10,890 nt of DNA from Bacteroidales bacterium H10 (GCA_001701295.1 DAAV01000081.1:3240-14129), one strand, 5' to 3'. Positions 1 to 6,585 are shown, counted from the first letter of the stretch. Notes: generated from the sequence alone by a model not told the origin. Made by a program: numbers and translations.

Positions 1-7
1 AAACGCC

Positions 8-94
8 GCTGTTTTTTAGGCGGTTCGGTTCTGGAGCGAAGGAGCATAGCGGGCTATGCGACTGAACGACAGGATCGAAACGACAAAAAAGAGC
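8..94. repeat. Long imperfect palindromic element (REP-like hairpin)
   Basis: The two halves of this stretch pair almost end to end. The outer arm is a T-run at 12-17 against an A-run at 85-90, flanked by GC(t) at 8-10 and (a)GC at 92-94. The middle arm is 21-33 against 70-82, with one mismatch and a few G-U pairs. The inner arm GCATAGC (44-50) pairs with GCTATGC (53-59) around a GG. Two symmetric internal loops of 10 bases separate the middle and inner arms. Such nested palindromes fit a dispersed intergenic repeat or a strong 3' hairpin of a gene beyond the left edge. I cannot see other copies, so the repeat nature is inferred; the pairing itself is read directly. Confidence 0.6.
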
Positions 95-166
95 AAGTTT
101 TATGTTACAAGATTCAATAGCTACATATATCGGTTAATTTTTAATAGCTACTTAAAAAATAAGGTT

Positions 167-691
167 ATGAAAAAAACTCTACAGATTGCCATCGAGGCCA
201 ATGACCTTCCGCAGGTCAGAAGCCTCCTTATTGAGATGATACGACGTTCTCCCGGCAATGTGCCGGCTCTCGAGGATATTACGGAAACAATATCGTCAGT
301 GCCCGGCCTCTTCGAACCGGATGACGGAAAAATGTATGCCCCTTCTGCCCGCGATATGACCGAAACCTTAATCGATTCGTTGCAGGAAGACCTGTCCTGC
401 AACTTCTCTTTGCCGAAATTCCGGCTCTATACCGAGACTCAGGCTTTACGGCATGCCGACCGCGATTATTACTCCGGACGTGAGATCGGCAATGCCCCTG
501 CCGATGAATATGCGGGAAACCGCAAGAACTCCGGGATGATCCGCAGGATTGCCTATATCATCATGGCTCTTGGCGCGGCCGCCGTCATTGTCTCGCTGTG
601 TGTCTCTCTGAAATTTCTCCTCGGCATAGGCATAGGCGTCATAATGCTTGGATCTGCGGTAGGATACAGGGGCGTGGCAAGCATCCGGTGA
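167..691 (+). CDS. Hypothetical protein with two C-terminal membrane helices
   Basis: This encodes a 174-residue protein that I do not recognise. The ATG at 167 is preferred over the in-frame ATG at 56, because the upstream 37 codons run through the palindromic element and give an unconvincing basic leader. An AAGG lies only two bases before the start, so it is unlikely to act as a ribosome binding site. Residues 1-25 look like a short amphipathic helical pair, and the middle (about 30-125) is polar and acidic to mixed. Two hydrophobic segments follow at about 127-147 and 150-166, separated by a tight turn, giving a hairpin anchor with a large cytoplasmic N-terminal part. There is no signal peptide. 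It stands alone on the plus strand and converges on the secreted-protein operon. Its function is unknown; a role as a small inner-membrane accessory protein is only a guess. Confidence 0.75.
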   Translation: MKKTLQIAIEANDLPQVRSLLIEMIRRSPGNVPALEDITETISSVPGLFEPDDGKMYAPSARDMTETLIDSLQEDLSCNFSLPKFRLYTETQALRHADRDYYSGREIGNAPADEYAGNRKNSGMIRRIAYIIMALGAAAVIVSLCVSLKFLLGIGIGVIMLGSAVGYRGVASIR

Positions 692-713
692 TAATCCTGC
701 AGGAGCCTGTTAA

Positions 714-752
714 CAAAAAGATGTTCCGCAGCCGGGACGGCATGCGGAACAT
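714..752 (-). terminator. Intrinsic terminator of the three-gene secreted-protein operon
   Basis: ATGTTCCGCA at 721-730 pairs perfectly with TGCGGAACAT at 743-752. An inner GCCG/CGGC extension leaves a GGA loop and a single bulged A. Read on the minus strand, the stem is followed at once by CTTTTTG, the expected U-tract, 24 bases after the stop codon at 776. On the plus strand no T-run follows, so it probably does not stop the 167-691 transcript efficiently. Confidence 0.8.
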
Positions 753-775
753 CCTCCGTATAATAAGTCTGATGC

Positions 776-2425
776 TTATCTGCGCGTTCTAACCGGAGCA
801 CGGCGTATCTTGCGGTCTTTGCCTTTCGTCAGTTTCTTAGCCACGGATTCCATTTCATTGGCATCTATGAGCGTGCCTGTATATTCGCCTGTTATGTCAT
901 TCCCTTTGTCATCCTTAAGATTGAAGACAAACTTGCGCTGACCGCCCGCGACAGTGCTCACTTCAACCGTACCCGAGGCGATGGGACCGAGTTTGGTATT
1001 ATAGCCTTCGTCATCGACAAGACCGAGATCGCCATACCAGCTGAACATCATATTGCCTCCGAAATCGATTGTACCCGGTATGCCGTGATTCACTGCGAGT
1101 GTGGAGTCGACAGTGTACGTACCGTCTGCCAATATCTCGCCTTCGGAGAAGAGATCAAGCAAAATGTAATCTCCCTTGTCCTGCGTGGGAGTAGTGAACA
1201 TTATCATGAATTCATTGGCAGTATCGATAATGCTGTGGCCTCCATTGTAGGACACGGCCACAGTCTCCGGATCCCAATTGAGCTCGACGCCACTGTCAAG
1301 GGTAGAATAAGGACGCTTCGGTTCTTTTTCATCGTTGTCGCAGTAATTGCCGATGTTTGGCGTACCATTGTATTTACCCTTTACGCTCACGCCTTCGGCA
1401 GTGGTAAAATCAAAATCAAATACTGTACCGTTGCCGCTGACCGTCATTGTGCCTCCGGTAATAAAGCCATATTTACGATGTCCTGTCGGAGAAAGATAGG
1501 TAAGATGAGAACCGGACATATAGACCTGTCCCATAAAATCCAAATATTTGCCGGGTTTATATGTGTAAGGGAGATAGGTGTATGCGATATCCTCGCGAGT
1601 CTCGACGCCGTATGTCCCATCGGCTATACGCTGGCCGGGAGCCATGCAGTCTTCAGGTTTCGGCTCATATAACGTCAGGTCGAGTATGTAGCCGTCAGTA
1701 AGAGTTCCCCCCGTGATCGTGCCGACAATGAACTGTGCGGACAGGTCCGCGGCAAAAGGATAATACCAGTTGCCATAGAATCGTCCCTGCGCATGAGTGA
1801 ATGTCAAGTCTACCGGATCGGTAAATGTCTCGAATTCAGACACTCCGGGAGGGAAGGGAAGTTGACCTCGATAACGCAGATCTATATTTCCCCCCATGGT
1901 AACCAACTCCATACGTATATCATAATTTCCGTTGGGCTCCTCGCGGACATCGACCGTACCGTCAATTATAACCTGCGGCGCCACCCCCTCTGATCCGGAT
2001 TCGGCGCGCACCCATACGACCGAACGGTTGATATCGAAAGTAAAGTCAACCGTACTGTTGCCGCCCCTATAGTAACCTGCGGGGAGTTTAGGCTCAAGCA
2101 AATCCGGCGACTCCGGACCTTTGAGAAGCAAAGCCACCTGCATGTCGCCGATCTCAAGCGGATCGCCGTTTTCATCAGGTTCCGATGTGCCCAATTCTAT
2201 TACATAGAGGCCGGATTTCTCTCCACTCTCTTCATAACCGGTGTTGAGCAGATGTGTAAGGGCCGTATATTCCGGAGTCTCCTGAAAAACAACGGCTTCT
2301 ATCTGGTCTGCCTGAAATTGTGTGGTCTTGCCATCAAGGTCAGTCACCACAAGGTTTCTGACGGTCTGCGCTCCGGCCACCGATACGGCGGCAAGCGCTA
2401 TGGCGGATATTATTGTTTTCTTCAT
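776..2425 (-). CDS. Exported three-repeat beta-rich protein with a basic C-terminus
   Basis: This is a 549-residue exported protein of unknown function and the last gene of the operon. Residues 1-19 form a signal peptide with a probable signal peptidase I site after the AGA motif; there is no lipobox cysteine. Residues 22-48 hold a short motif of the form DGk...F.ad.i..v.F, shared with both operon partners. Three diverged repeats of about 140-160 residues follow (roughly 52-191, 199-358 and 375-519). Each runs from a beta segment through an AdGtY-type turn to a SGtv/GGTm strand and ends in a Y.G strand, which suggests tandem beta-sandwich or barrel-like domains. The repeats resemble those of the 534-residue protein upstream. 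The last 20 residues are rich in Lys and Arg and do not look like a type IX sorting tail. The start lies 11 bases after the stop of the preceding gene. A carbohydrate-binding or adhesive surface role is possible but not shown. Confidence 0.8.
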   Translation of the reverse strand: MKKTIISAIALAAVSVAGAQTVRNLVVTDLDGKTTQFQADQIEAVVFQETPEYTALTHLLNTGYEESGEKSGLYVIELGTSEPDENGDPLEIGDMQVALLLKGPESPDLLEPKLPAGYYRGGNSTVDFTFDINRSVVWVRAESGSEGVAPQVIIDGTVDVREEPNGNYDIRMELVTMGGNIDLRYRGQLPFPPGVSEFETFTDPVDLTFTHAQGRFYGNWYYPFAADLSAQFIVGTITGGTLTDGYILDLTLYEPKPEDCMAPGQRIADGTYGVETREDIAYTYLPYTYKPGKYLDFMGQVYMSGSHLTYLSPTGHRKYGFITGGTMTVSGNGTVFDFDFTTAEGVSVKGKYNGTPNIGNYCDNDEKEPKRPYSTLDSGVELNWDPETVAVSYNGGHSIIDTANEFMIMFTTPTQDKGDYILLDLFSEGEILADGTYTVDSTLAVNHGIPGTIDFGGNMMFSWYGDLGLVDDEGYNTKLGPIASGTVEVSTVAGGQRKFVFNLKDDKGNDITGEYTGTLIDANEMESVAKKLTKGKDRKIRRAPVRTRR

Positions 2426-2436
2426 GGTGAATCTGA

Positions 2437-2928
2437 TTATCGGATAAATTTAAATATATTGTTGCCTGCGTTCACTACAAACACTCCCTTGTCGAGCGTA
2501 CTGATGTCGACCGACACTGTGCCGTTGTCACCGCAGACAGCCTTGACACAAAGTATTCCCGCGGCGTTGTAGATTGAGATTTCCGTGTCTGACGCAAGAC
2601 CCGAGACATCGAGTGCTTCCCGTGTTATACCGAAAGACACGCGTCCTTCATCGGACGATATATTGTCCACACCCGACAGTTCTTTTTCAAAAGTGAAATT
2701 GACTATATCGGCTATAGGATAAAGCACGTTTTCACTCGTTGTAAGAAGCTCTATCTTGAGATCGTCCCCTTCGAGCGTTGCGACGGGAACATCTGCAAAC
2801 TTATATTCCACCTTTGTACCGTCGGTCTTGTTGATTATAAGCGTGTGAGTGTAGTCGACGGCCGACGCTCCGAATGCGGTTGCCCAGACCGCGGCTAAGG
2901 CTATTATCGTCTTTTTCATTGCTATCAT
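2437..2928 (-). CDS. Small exported protein with type IX-like C-terminal tail
   Basis: This 163-residue exported protein is the middle gene of the operon. The ATG at 2928 follows an A-rich stretch 7 bases after the preceding stop. The ATG at 2919 is also possible and would give a cleaner MKKT signal peptide; both share a hydrophobic core ending near the ASA at 21-23. Residues 28-82 contain two beta-hairpin motifs, DGT..eykfaDvP and then YPIADIVNFTF. This pattern is common in small secreted Bacteroidales proteins. Residues about 96-163 resemble the type A C-terminal domain used by type IX secretion (Por_Secre_tail type): a conserved IYNAAGI strand, a DISTLDKGVFVV strand, and a final KFIR. If the tail works, the mature protein is exported through the outer membrane and may be surface-anchored. 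Its function is otherwise unknown. Confidence 0.8.
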   Translation of the reverse strand: MIAMKKTIIALAAVWATAFGASAVDYTHTLIINKTDGTKVEYKFADVPVATLEGDDLKIELLTTSENVLYPIADIVNFTFEKELSGVDNISSDEGRVSFGITREALDVSGLASDTEISIYNAAGILCVKAVCGDNGTVSVDISTLDKGVFVVNAGNNIFKFIR

Positions 2929-2935
2929 TTTTTAA

Positions 2936-4540
2936 TTATTCGAATACGGGTGTGCCGCTGATCTGACCGCTGAATGATACTATGGATTCGGAACCCGTCT
3001 CTTTGATCAGGCTCATCTCTATCGTATAGACATCTCCTTCCACTTCGACTTTGACCTGACTTCCCTCTTTGACATAGGCTGTAGACCGTGTTTCTATATA
3101 GCTTGTCTGTCCGATCGTTCCCGGCGTATGATCGGTCGAGAATACATACGTGCCGGCGGGAAGAGTCTGTGCTGACGCGTCCGCATAGAGATCGAGCGCC
3201 ACAGTGCAGTCATAGCTGTCATCGTTGAATTTAACATAGAAATTGCCTGCGGGACGTGCATTGTCAAGATAGGACGCCTTGGTGACCGTATATCGGGTAA
3301 TAGGTGAGAATTTGTTGAGTTTTCCCTGATATGTGGCTACAAGACGGCGTCCGTCGGCAAGTGTGAAATCCATCTGGAACGTATATACCTCCCCGTCTCT
3401 GCTTACATTCATCTTGCCGGCCGTCAGAGCAGTCGGGACTCCGTCTTCCGCAAGGAATGTATATGAAATGTTTGTGTCGATATAAAGGCCTCCGCTTGCA
3501 CCGACCACATACTCTCCGGTTTCGAAATAATCGGTTGTGTATGATCCGTAGCAGTCAAGTGCGAGAGCTATGTTGCTGTCGGAAGAGATATTGAACGTAA
3601 GGCCGGTGTTGCCGCTGCCATAGGGATTGACATCCAGAACGTCAAACACGGTTTCCGGCACCTCGAACGCGGGTGTGCCGCTGATCTTCCCTGTATATGT
3701 AAAGTCACCGGTCCGGCCGTCGTTGAAGATGAGGTCCATCTTTATGGTATAGTTCTCCCCTTCCTTCTCTACTGTGACCGAACTGCCTGACTCAAGTCTG
3801 AGATTGGCATTCGGACGATACATGTCCACATAGCTTGCCGGAGAAATGGTTCCCGGACGGCGGATGTCGGAATATGTATATACACCGGGCTGCAGTTCGG
3901 TATCGGTGCTTTCTCCTGTGAATACAACCGCCATCTCATATCTCCAGTCAGCGTCATTGAATTTCACATAGAAATCTCCAGCAGGCTGGGGATTATCATT
4001 ATATGAGGCCTGCGACAGCGTGGCGACAAGCCATTGTGTATAATTATCGAGTTCTCCGCTATATGAACCTTTGAACCCGCTTCCGTCTTCAAGTGTCAGA
4101 TCGATGGCGAACGAGAATATATGTCCGTCAAGAGTCACATCGACTGATCCTGCAGTGATATTTTTCTTCTCGCCTCCGATACTGACAGAGGAATAACCCG
4201 GATCCATCGTATAGGGATCGTTGGTATCAGATACCGTATAAATGCCTGTTTTCAGCCATGTCGACTCGGGACGCCCGTACAGGTCTGTGACACATTGCAC
4301 ACTGCCGTCCGCGTTTTCGAAGGTGAGTGTGACATTTCCGTTGCTGTAGGGCTCTACCAGAATGGATTTGAATTCAACAGTCTCGGGTCCTTGCTGGACA
4401 TCCTTGAACGACAGCTCGCTCAGATAGTCGGCATTGAACTTATGGCTTGTACCATCTTTCATGATTACCGTCACGTTTTGACCCGCCGCACTGAATGCCG
4501 CGAGACCAAGAGCGAGAAGCATCGTAGAAAAGTGCTTCAT
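2936..4540 (-). CDS. Exported protein with duplicated A-B domain array
   Basis: This 534-residue exported protein is the first gene of the operon. Residues 1-20 are a signal peptide with cleavage expected after SAAG; there is no lipobox. Residues 22-46 carry the short DGT..kF.ad.l..lsF motif shared by all three operon products. The rest is four beta-rich units in an A-B-A-B order: A1 about 53-167, B1 168-293, A2 296-411, B2 412-534. A1 and A2 both open with ETV.F and an NPY/EPY..GN segment. B1 and B2 share FYVKFND, PAG and PGT.{3}ASY-like stretches, and both end in ISGTPxFE. The chain stops right after the last repeat, with no sorting tail. The units resemble the three repeats of the 549-residue partner. 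I do not recognise a named family; tandem surface domains of this kind often bind glycans or proteins, which is only an inference here. Confidence 0.82.
   Translation of the reverse strand: MKHFSTMLLALGLAAFSAAGQNVTVIMKDGTSHKFNADYLSELSFKDVQQGPETVEFKSILVEPYSNGNVTLTFENADGSVQCVTDLYGRPESTWLKTGIYTVSDTNDPYTMDPGYSSVSIGGEKKNITAGSVDVTLDGHIFSFAIDLTLEDGSGFKGSYSGELDNYTQWLVATLSQASYNDNPQPAGDFYVKFNDADWRYEMAVVFTGESTDTELQPGVYTYSDIRRPGTISPASYVDMYRPNANLRLESGSSVTVEKEGENYTIKMDLIFNDGRTGDFTYTGKISGTPAFEVPETVFDVLDVNPYGSGNTGLTFNISSDSNIALALDCYGSYTTDYFETGEYVVGASGGLYIDTNISYTFLAEDGVPTALTAGKMNVSRDGEVYTFQMDFTLADGRRLVATYQGKLNKFSPITRYTVTKASYLDNARPAGNFYVKFNDDSYDCTVALDLYADASAQTLPAGTYVFSTDHTPGTIGQTSYIETRSTAYVKEGSQVKVEVEGDVYTIEMSLIKETGSESIVSFSGQISGTPVFE
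2939..3655 (-). repeat. Second A-B repeat unit of the 534-residue protein
   Basis: This segment encodes residues 296-534. It aligns with residues 53-293 (bases 3662-4384) throughout its length, including the ISGTPxFE ends, FYVKFND and the GeY/GtY turns. The DNA has diverged but keeps short identical stretches, such as gggtgtgccgctgatct near both ends. This is best explained by an old internal duplication of a two-domain unit. Confidence 0.75.
3662..4384 (-). repeat. First A-B repeat unit of the 534-residue protein
   Basis: This segment encodes residues 53-293 and is the partner of the unit at 2939-3655. Domain A ends with a SYSGEL strand and domain B with a YTGKISGTP strand; the same order recurs in the second unit. 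Confidence 0.75.
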
Positions 4541-4557
4541 GTTGTTGATGTTTTTAT

Positions 4558-4574
4558 GGTCTCCTCCGGAGACC
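4558..4574 (-). promoter_or_regulatory. Hairpin in the 5' leader of the secreted-protein operon
   Basis: GGTCTCC at 4558-4564 and GGAGACC at 4568-4574 form a perfect 7-bp stem with a three-base loop. It sits between the inferred transcription start and the ATG, 17 bases before the start codon at 4540. No U-tract follows, so it is not a terminator. It could affect mRNA stability or translation of the operon. Confidence 0.55.
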
Positions 4575-4604
4575 GGGTTATTAGATCGGTTATCTTTCGA
4601 ATCA

Positions 4605-4635
4605 CAAATATAACAATTTTTATTAAATTTGCAAA
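4605..4635 (-). promoter_or_regulatory. Bacteroidetes-type promoter of the secreted-protein operon
   Basis: On the minus strand, TTTG (4632-4635) is followed after 19 bases by TATATTTG (4605-4612). This matches the Bacteroidales vegetative consensus TTTG-N19-21-TAnnTTTG exactly. Transcription should start a few bases below 4605, giving a leader of about 60 bases that contains the 7-bp hairpin. Confidence 0.78.
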
Positions 4636-4684
4636 AAAGTTATAATTTTTCATCCCTCTTTTGCAATTTAAACCGACTTAGTTA

Positions 4685-4722
4685 CACAAAAAGATGCGCC
4701 GGACTCCCGTCGGGCGCATCTT
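4685..4722 (-). terminator. Intrinsic terminator of the alpha-amylase gene
   Basis: AAGATGCGCC (4691-4700) pairs with GGCGCATCTT (4713-4722), with an inner GAC/GTC pair. On the minus strand the stem runs into a short T-run (TTTTTGTG). It lies about 30 bases after the amylase stop codon and upstream of the operon promoter, so it insulates the two units. Confidence 0.8.
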
Positions 4723-4753
4723 CTGTTATTTTATATTGATCGGTGTAAAGTCT

Positions 4754-6172
4754 TTATTCTGCGCTCGTTAGTATCAGGTATCCACCCGGGGCAAGCTTGG
4801 CCGGTATTTTGGCGACCGTACCTGTCATCCAGTCCGCCATACCTTTTACAGACGGTGCTTTCTTGAACGGTTTCGCAGCTTCTTTGCCGAGATTCACAGC
4901 CACTATGACACCTCCGCGTCTGAAGGCTATAACATCGGGCGATACCGTCGCCAGACGTTCCACGGGAGCGCCGACACCGCTGCCGGCGGCAAGTTCCTTG
5001 CGGGCATGCTTGAGTGCGTTCATTTTTTTGTAAAATGCTGTCACCTCCGGATTGCCGTTCCAGTCGGGAGCCTCATCCTTGTCGAAAAACTCGAACGCAC
5101 GGTTCATACCCGTCTCCTGCCCCGTATATATCAGAGGCATACCGGGCAGTGTGTACATCAGCACGGCAAATGCCTCCTGCAGATTGCCGAGGCGCTCGAA
5201 CTCGGTTCCCTCCCATGAGTTGAGGTCATGATTGGTAATCATGTTCATCATGTATGAGTCGGCGGGATAAGTCGCGTTCTCCTCGTCGAGGCGTTTGAAT
5301 ATGTCTGTGGCATGTGCCTCGGGAAAAGTCTTTATCTTGCCGTCTTCTCCCTTGAAGGTATATTGGCCCGATGTGGCGGCTATCGCGCTGAATAGATCCT
5401 TCATCGGCCAGTTGTAATCCATATCGAACGCATGTTCCATCAGATCGGCTTTGGGAGCCTCCGCAAGCATGAAAATTTCAGGTTTGACTTTCTCAAGCTG
5501 CGGACGGTTCTCATTCCAGAAATCGGTAGGCACCTCGCCTGCCACATCGCAACGGAAACCGTCGATATCCGCTTCGCGGAGCCAGAATGCCATGGCATCG
5601 GTCATCATTTTACGCATCTCCGGATTGGAATAATCGAACTTATAGACATCTGTCCAGTCGTACGGGCCGAACATCTCACCTTTTTCATTGCGTGCGTAAT
5701 ACTCGGGATGATTCTTGACCATAGCGTTATCGCAGCCCGAATGGTTGGGTACCCAGTCTATAATGACTTTCATTCCGGCGTCATGCGCGGCTTTGACAAG
5801 AGCACGAAAATCGTCAATGCTGCCGAATTCAGGATTGACACCCTTATAGTCATATACTGCATAATAGCTGCCGAGTTTACCTTTGCGGTTTTCCTGTGAG
5901 ATCGGATGAATAGGCATGAACCACAGAATATCGACACCGAGATCCTTCAGGCGCGGTATATGAGGCAGAATCGCCTCGAAAGTACCTTCGGGAGTGAACT
6001 GGCGTACATTCACCTCATAAATTACGGCCTGACGGCTCCAGTCGGGATGATTGACAGTAGTAGGCGCGGGAGTGTTGACCGCTTCGGAAGACGGATTGGC
6101 CGTGGAGGCTATCGCCTGACCGGCAAACAGCGACCCGCAGACTGCGGCCGCTGCCACAAAAAACTTTTTCAT
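4754..6172 (-). CDS. Secreted GH13 alpha-amylase family glycosidase
   Basis: This 472-residue enzyme should cleave alpha-glucosidic bonds in starch-like glucans by the retaining GH13 mechanism. All four conserved regions are present: region I DWVPNH (139-144), region II GFRCD with Arg207 and nucleophile Asp209, region III with acid/base Glu238 in MLAEAPK, and region IV NHD (314-316) with the transition-state Asp316. The barrel spans about 45-390 and a short C-terminal beta domain follows to 472. The ATG at 6172 is chosen because it opens a typical signal peptide (MKKFFVAAAA, cleavage near AIA at 20-22). The in-frame ATG at 6208 would put 12 odd residues before it. Cys12 lies too early for a normal lipobox, so a periplasmic or secreted enzyme is more likely than a lipoprotein. 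It has its own promoter and terminator, and no SusC/SusD-like partners are in the window. Exact substrate (starch, pullulan, maltodextrin) cannot be told from sequence alone. Confidence 0.93.
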   Translation of the reverse strand: MKKFFVAAAAVCGSLFAGQAIASTANPSSEAVNTPAPTTVNHPDWSRQAVIYEVNVRQFTPEGTFEAILPHIPRLKDLGVDILWFMPIHPISQENRKGKLGSYYAVYDYKGVNPEFGSIDDFRALVKAAHDAGMKVIIDWVPNHSGCDNAMVKNHPEYYARNEKGEMFGPYDWTDVYKFDYSNPEMRKMMTDAMAFWLREADIDGFRCDVAGEVPTDFWNENRPQLEKVKPEIFMLAEAPKADLMEHAFDMDYNWPMKDLFSAIAATSGQYTFKGEDGKIKTFPEAHATDIFKRLDEENATYPADSYMMNMITNHDLNSWEGTEFERLGNLQEAFAVLMYTLPGMPLIYTGQETGMNRAFEFFDKDEAPDWNGNPEVTAFYKKMNALKHARKELAAGSGVGAPVERLATVSPDVIAFRRGGVIVAVNLGKEAAKPFKKAPSVKGMADWMTGTVAKIPAKLAPGGYLILTSAE

Positions 6173-6255
6173 GATTATTGATATGTTAACTTGATATTTT
6201 GAAATCACTTACTATCATTTTAATTTGAGGCCTTACTTAAGGCATACTTACATCA

Positions 6256-6286
6256 CAAAAATACAACAAAACATTCAATCTGCAAA
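6256..6286 (-). promoter_or_regulatory. Bacteroidetes-type promoter of the alpha-amylase gene
   Basis: On the minus strand, TTTG (6283-6286) and TATTTTTG (6256-6263) are 19 bases apart, matching the Bacteroidales consensus. The leader would be about 75 bases and contains a small palindrome, GCCTTA-CT-TAAGGC (6230-6243), just after the expected start site. Confidence 0.78.
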
Positions 6287-6289
6287 ACC

Positions 6290-6585
6290 CAGATCAAACG
6301 CATCACGAAAACCTCTCATACCCAGTAAATCATTTATCCGCTGCTAAGCACGTACCGGAGCAGCGTTTCTCCGAGACGCTGAATCAATGAATAACAAAAC
6401 TTCCGTCTCTTCAGATACCGCCAATGTTCCCACATCGGCGCCTCGGAGATGCGCCGCTCCGACTGCCTGACATGTTAATAAAGAGATGACAGGTGTTATT
6501 GATATCACCCGGGACTGCAAATCAGTCCGGATAAATATCGATAACACCTGTTATCGCTTTGTTAATGTTTTAGATTATCCCGAAA
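6290..6585. other. Non-coding region rich in inverted repeats
   Basis: There is no convincing gene between the amylase promoter and the stop of the 688-residue gene. The region holds three inverted-repeat clusters. CAGCGTTTC/GAGACGCTG lies at 6361-6381. CGGCGC/GCGCCG lies at 6436-6456. A long hairpin lies at 6485-6555. The arms CGGAG and CTCCG, each time 8 bases apart, occur at 6356-6373 and again at 6444-6461, overlapping the first two clusters, so alternative pairings exist. A 67-codon minus-strand reading frame across 6344-6547 runs through these structures and is probably not a gene. Confidence 0.6.
6485..6555 (-). terminator. Very long 3' hairpin after the 688-residue gene
   Basis: GATGACAGGTGTTAT (6485-6499) pairs with 6541-6555, and GATAT (6501-6505) with ATATC (6535-6539), giving about 21 outer pairs including G-U. 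An inner GGACTG (6512-6517) pairs with CAGTCC (6523-6528) around a five-base loop. It starts about 30 bases after the stop codon at 6586. The following minus-strand sequence, TCTTTATTAA, is only a weak U-tract. It is probably the 3' end structure of the transcript, but the size is unusual for a simple terminator. Confidence 0.55.

Noticed and set aside
1..120. Open frame entering from the left edge and stopping at 118-120, a possible C-terminus of an upstream gene
   Set aside because: It lies mostly in the palindrome, gives a low-complexity charged peptide, and has no recognisable domain; too short to call.
56..166. N-terminal extension of the small membrane protein from the ATG at 56
   Set aside because: The extension runs through the palindromic element and an AT-rich leader; the ATG at 167 gives a more natural start.
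1085..1672. 195-codon plus-strand reading frame
   Set aside because: It is antisense to the clear exported protein gene at 776-2425, with no signal, domain or promoter.
5432..5899. 155-codon plus-strand reading frame
   Set aside because: It is antisense to the conserved GH13 barrel, whose motifs show the minus strand is the coding one.
6110..6172. Lipoprotein signal in the GH13 enzyme based on Cys12
   Set aside because: The Cys lies too early and the residues before it do not form a lipobox; a signal peptidase I site near AIA is more likely.
6344..6547. 67-codon minus-strand reading frame in the non-coding region
   Set aside because: It crosses several inverted repeats, lacks a promoter of its own, and its sequence shows no domain or signal peptide.
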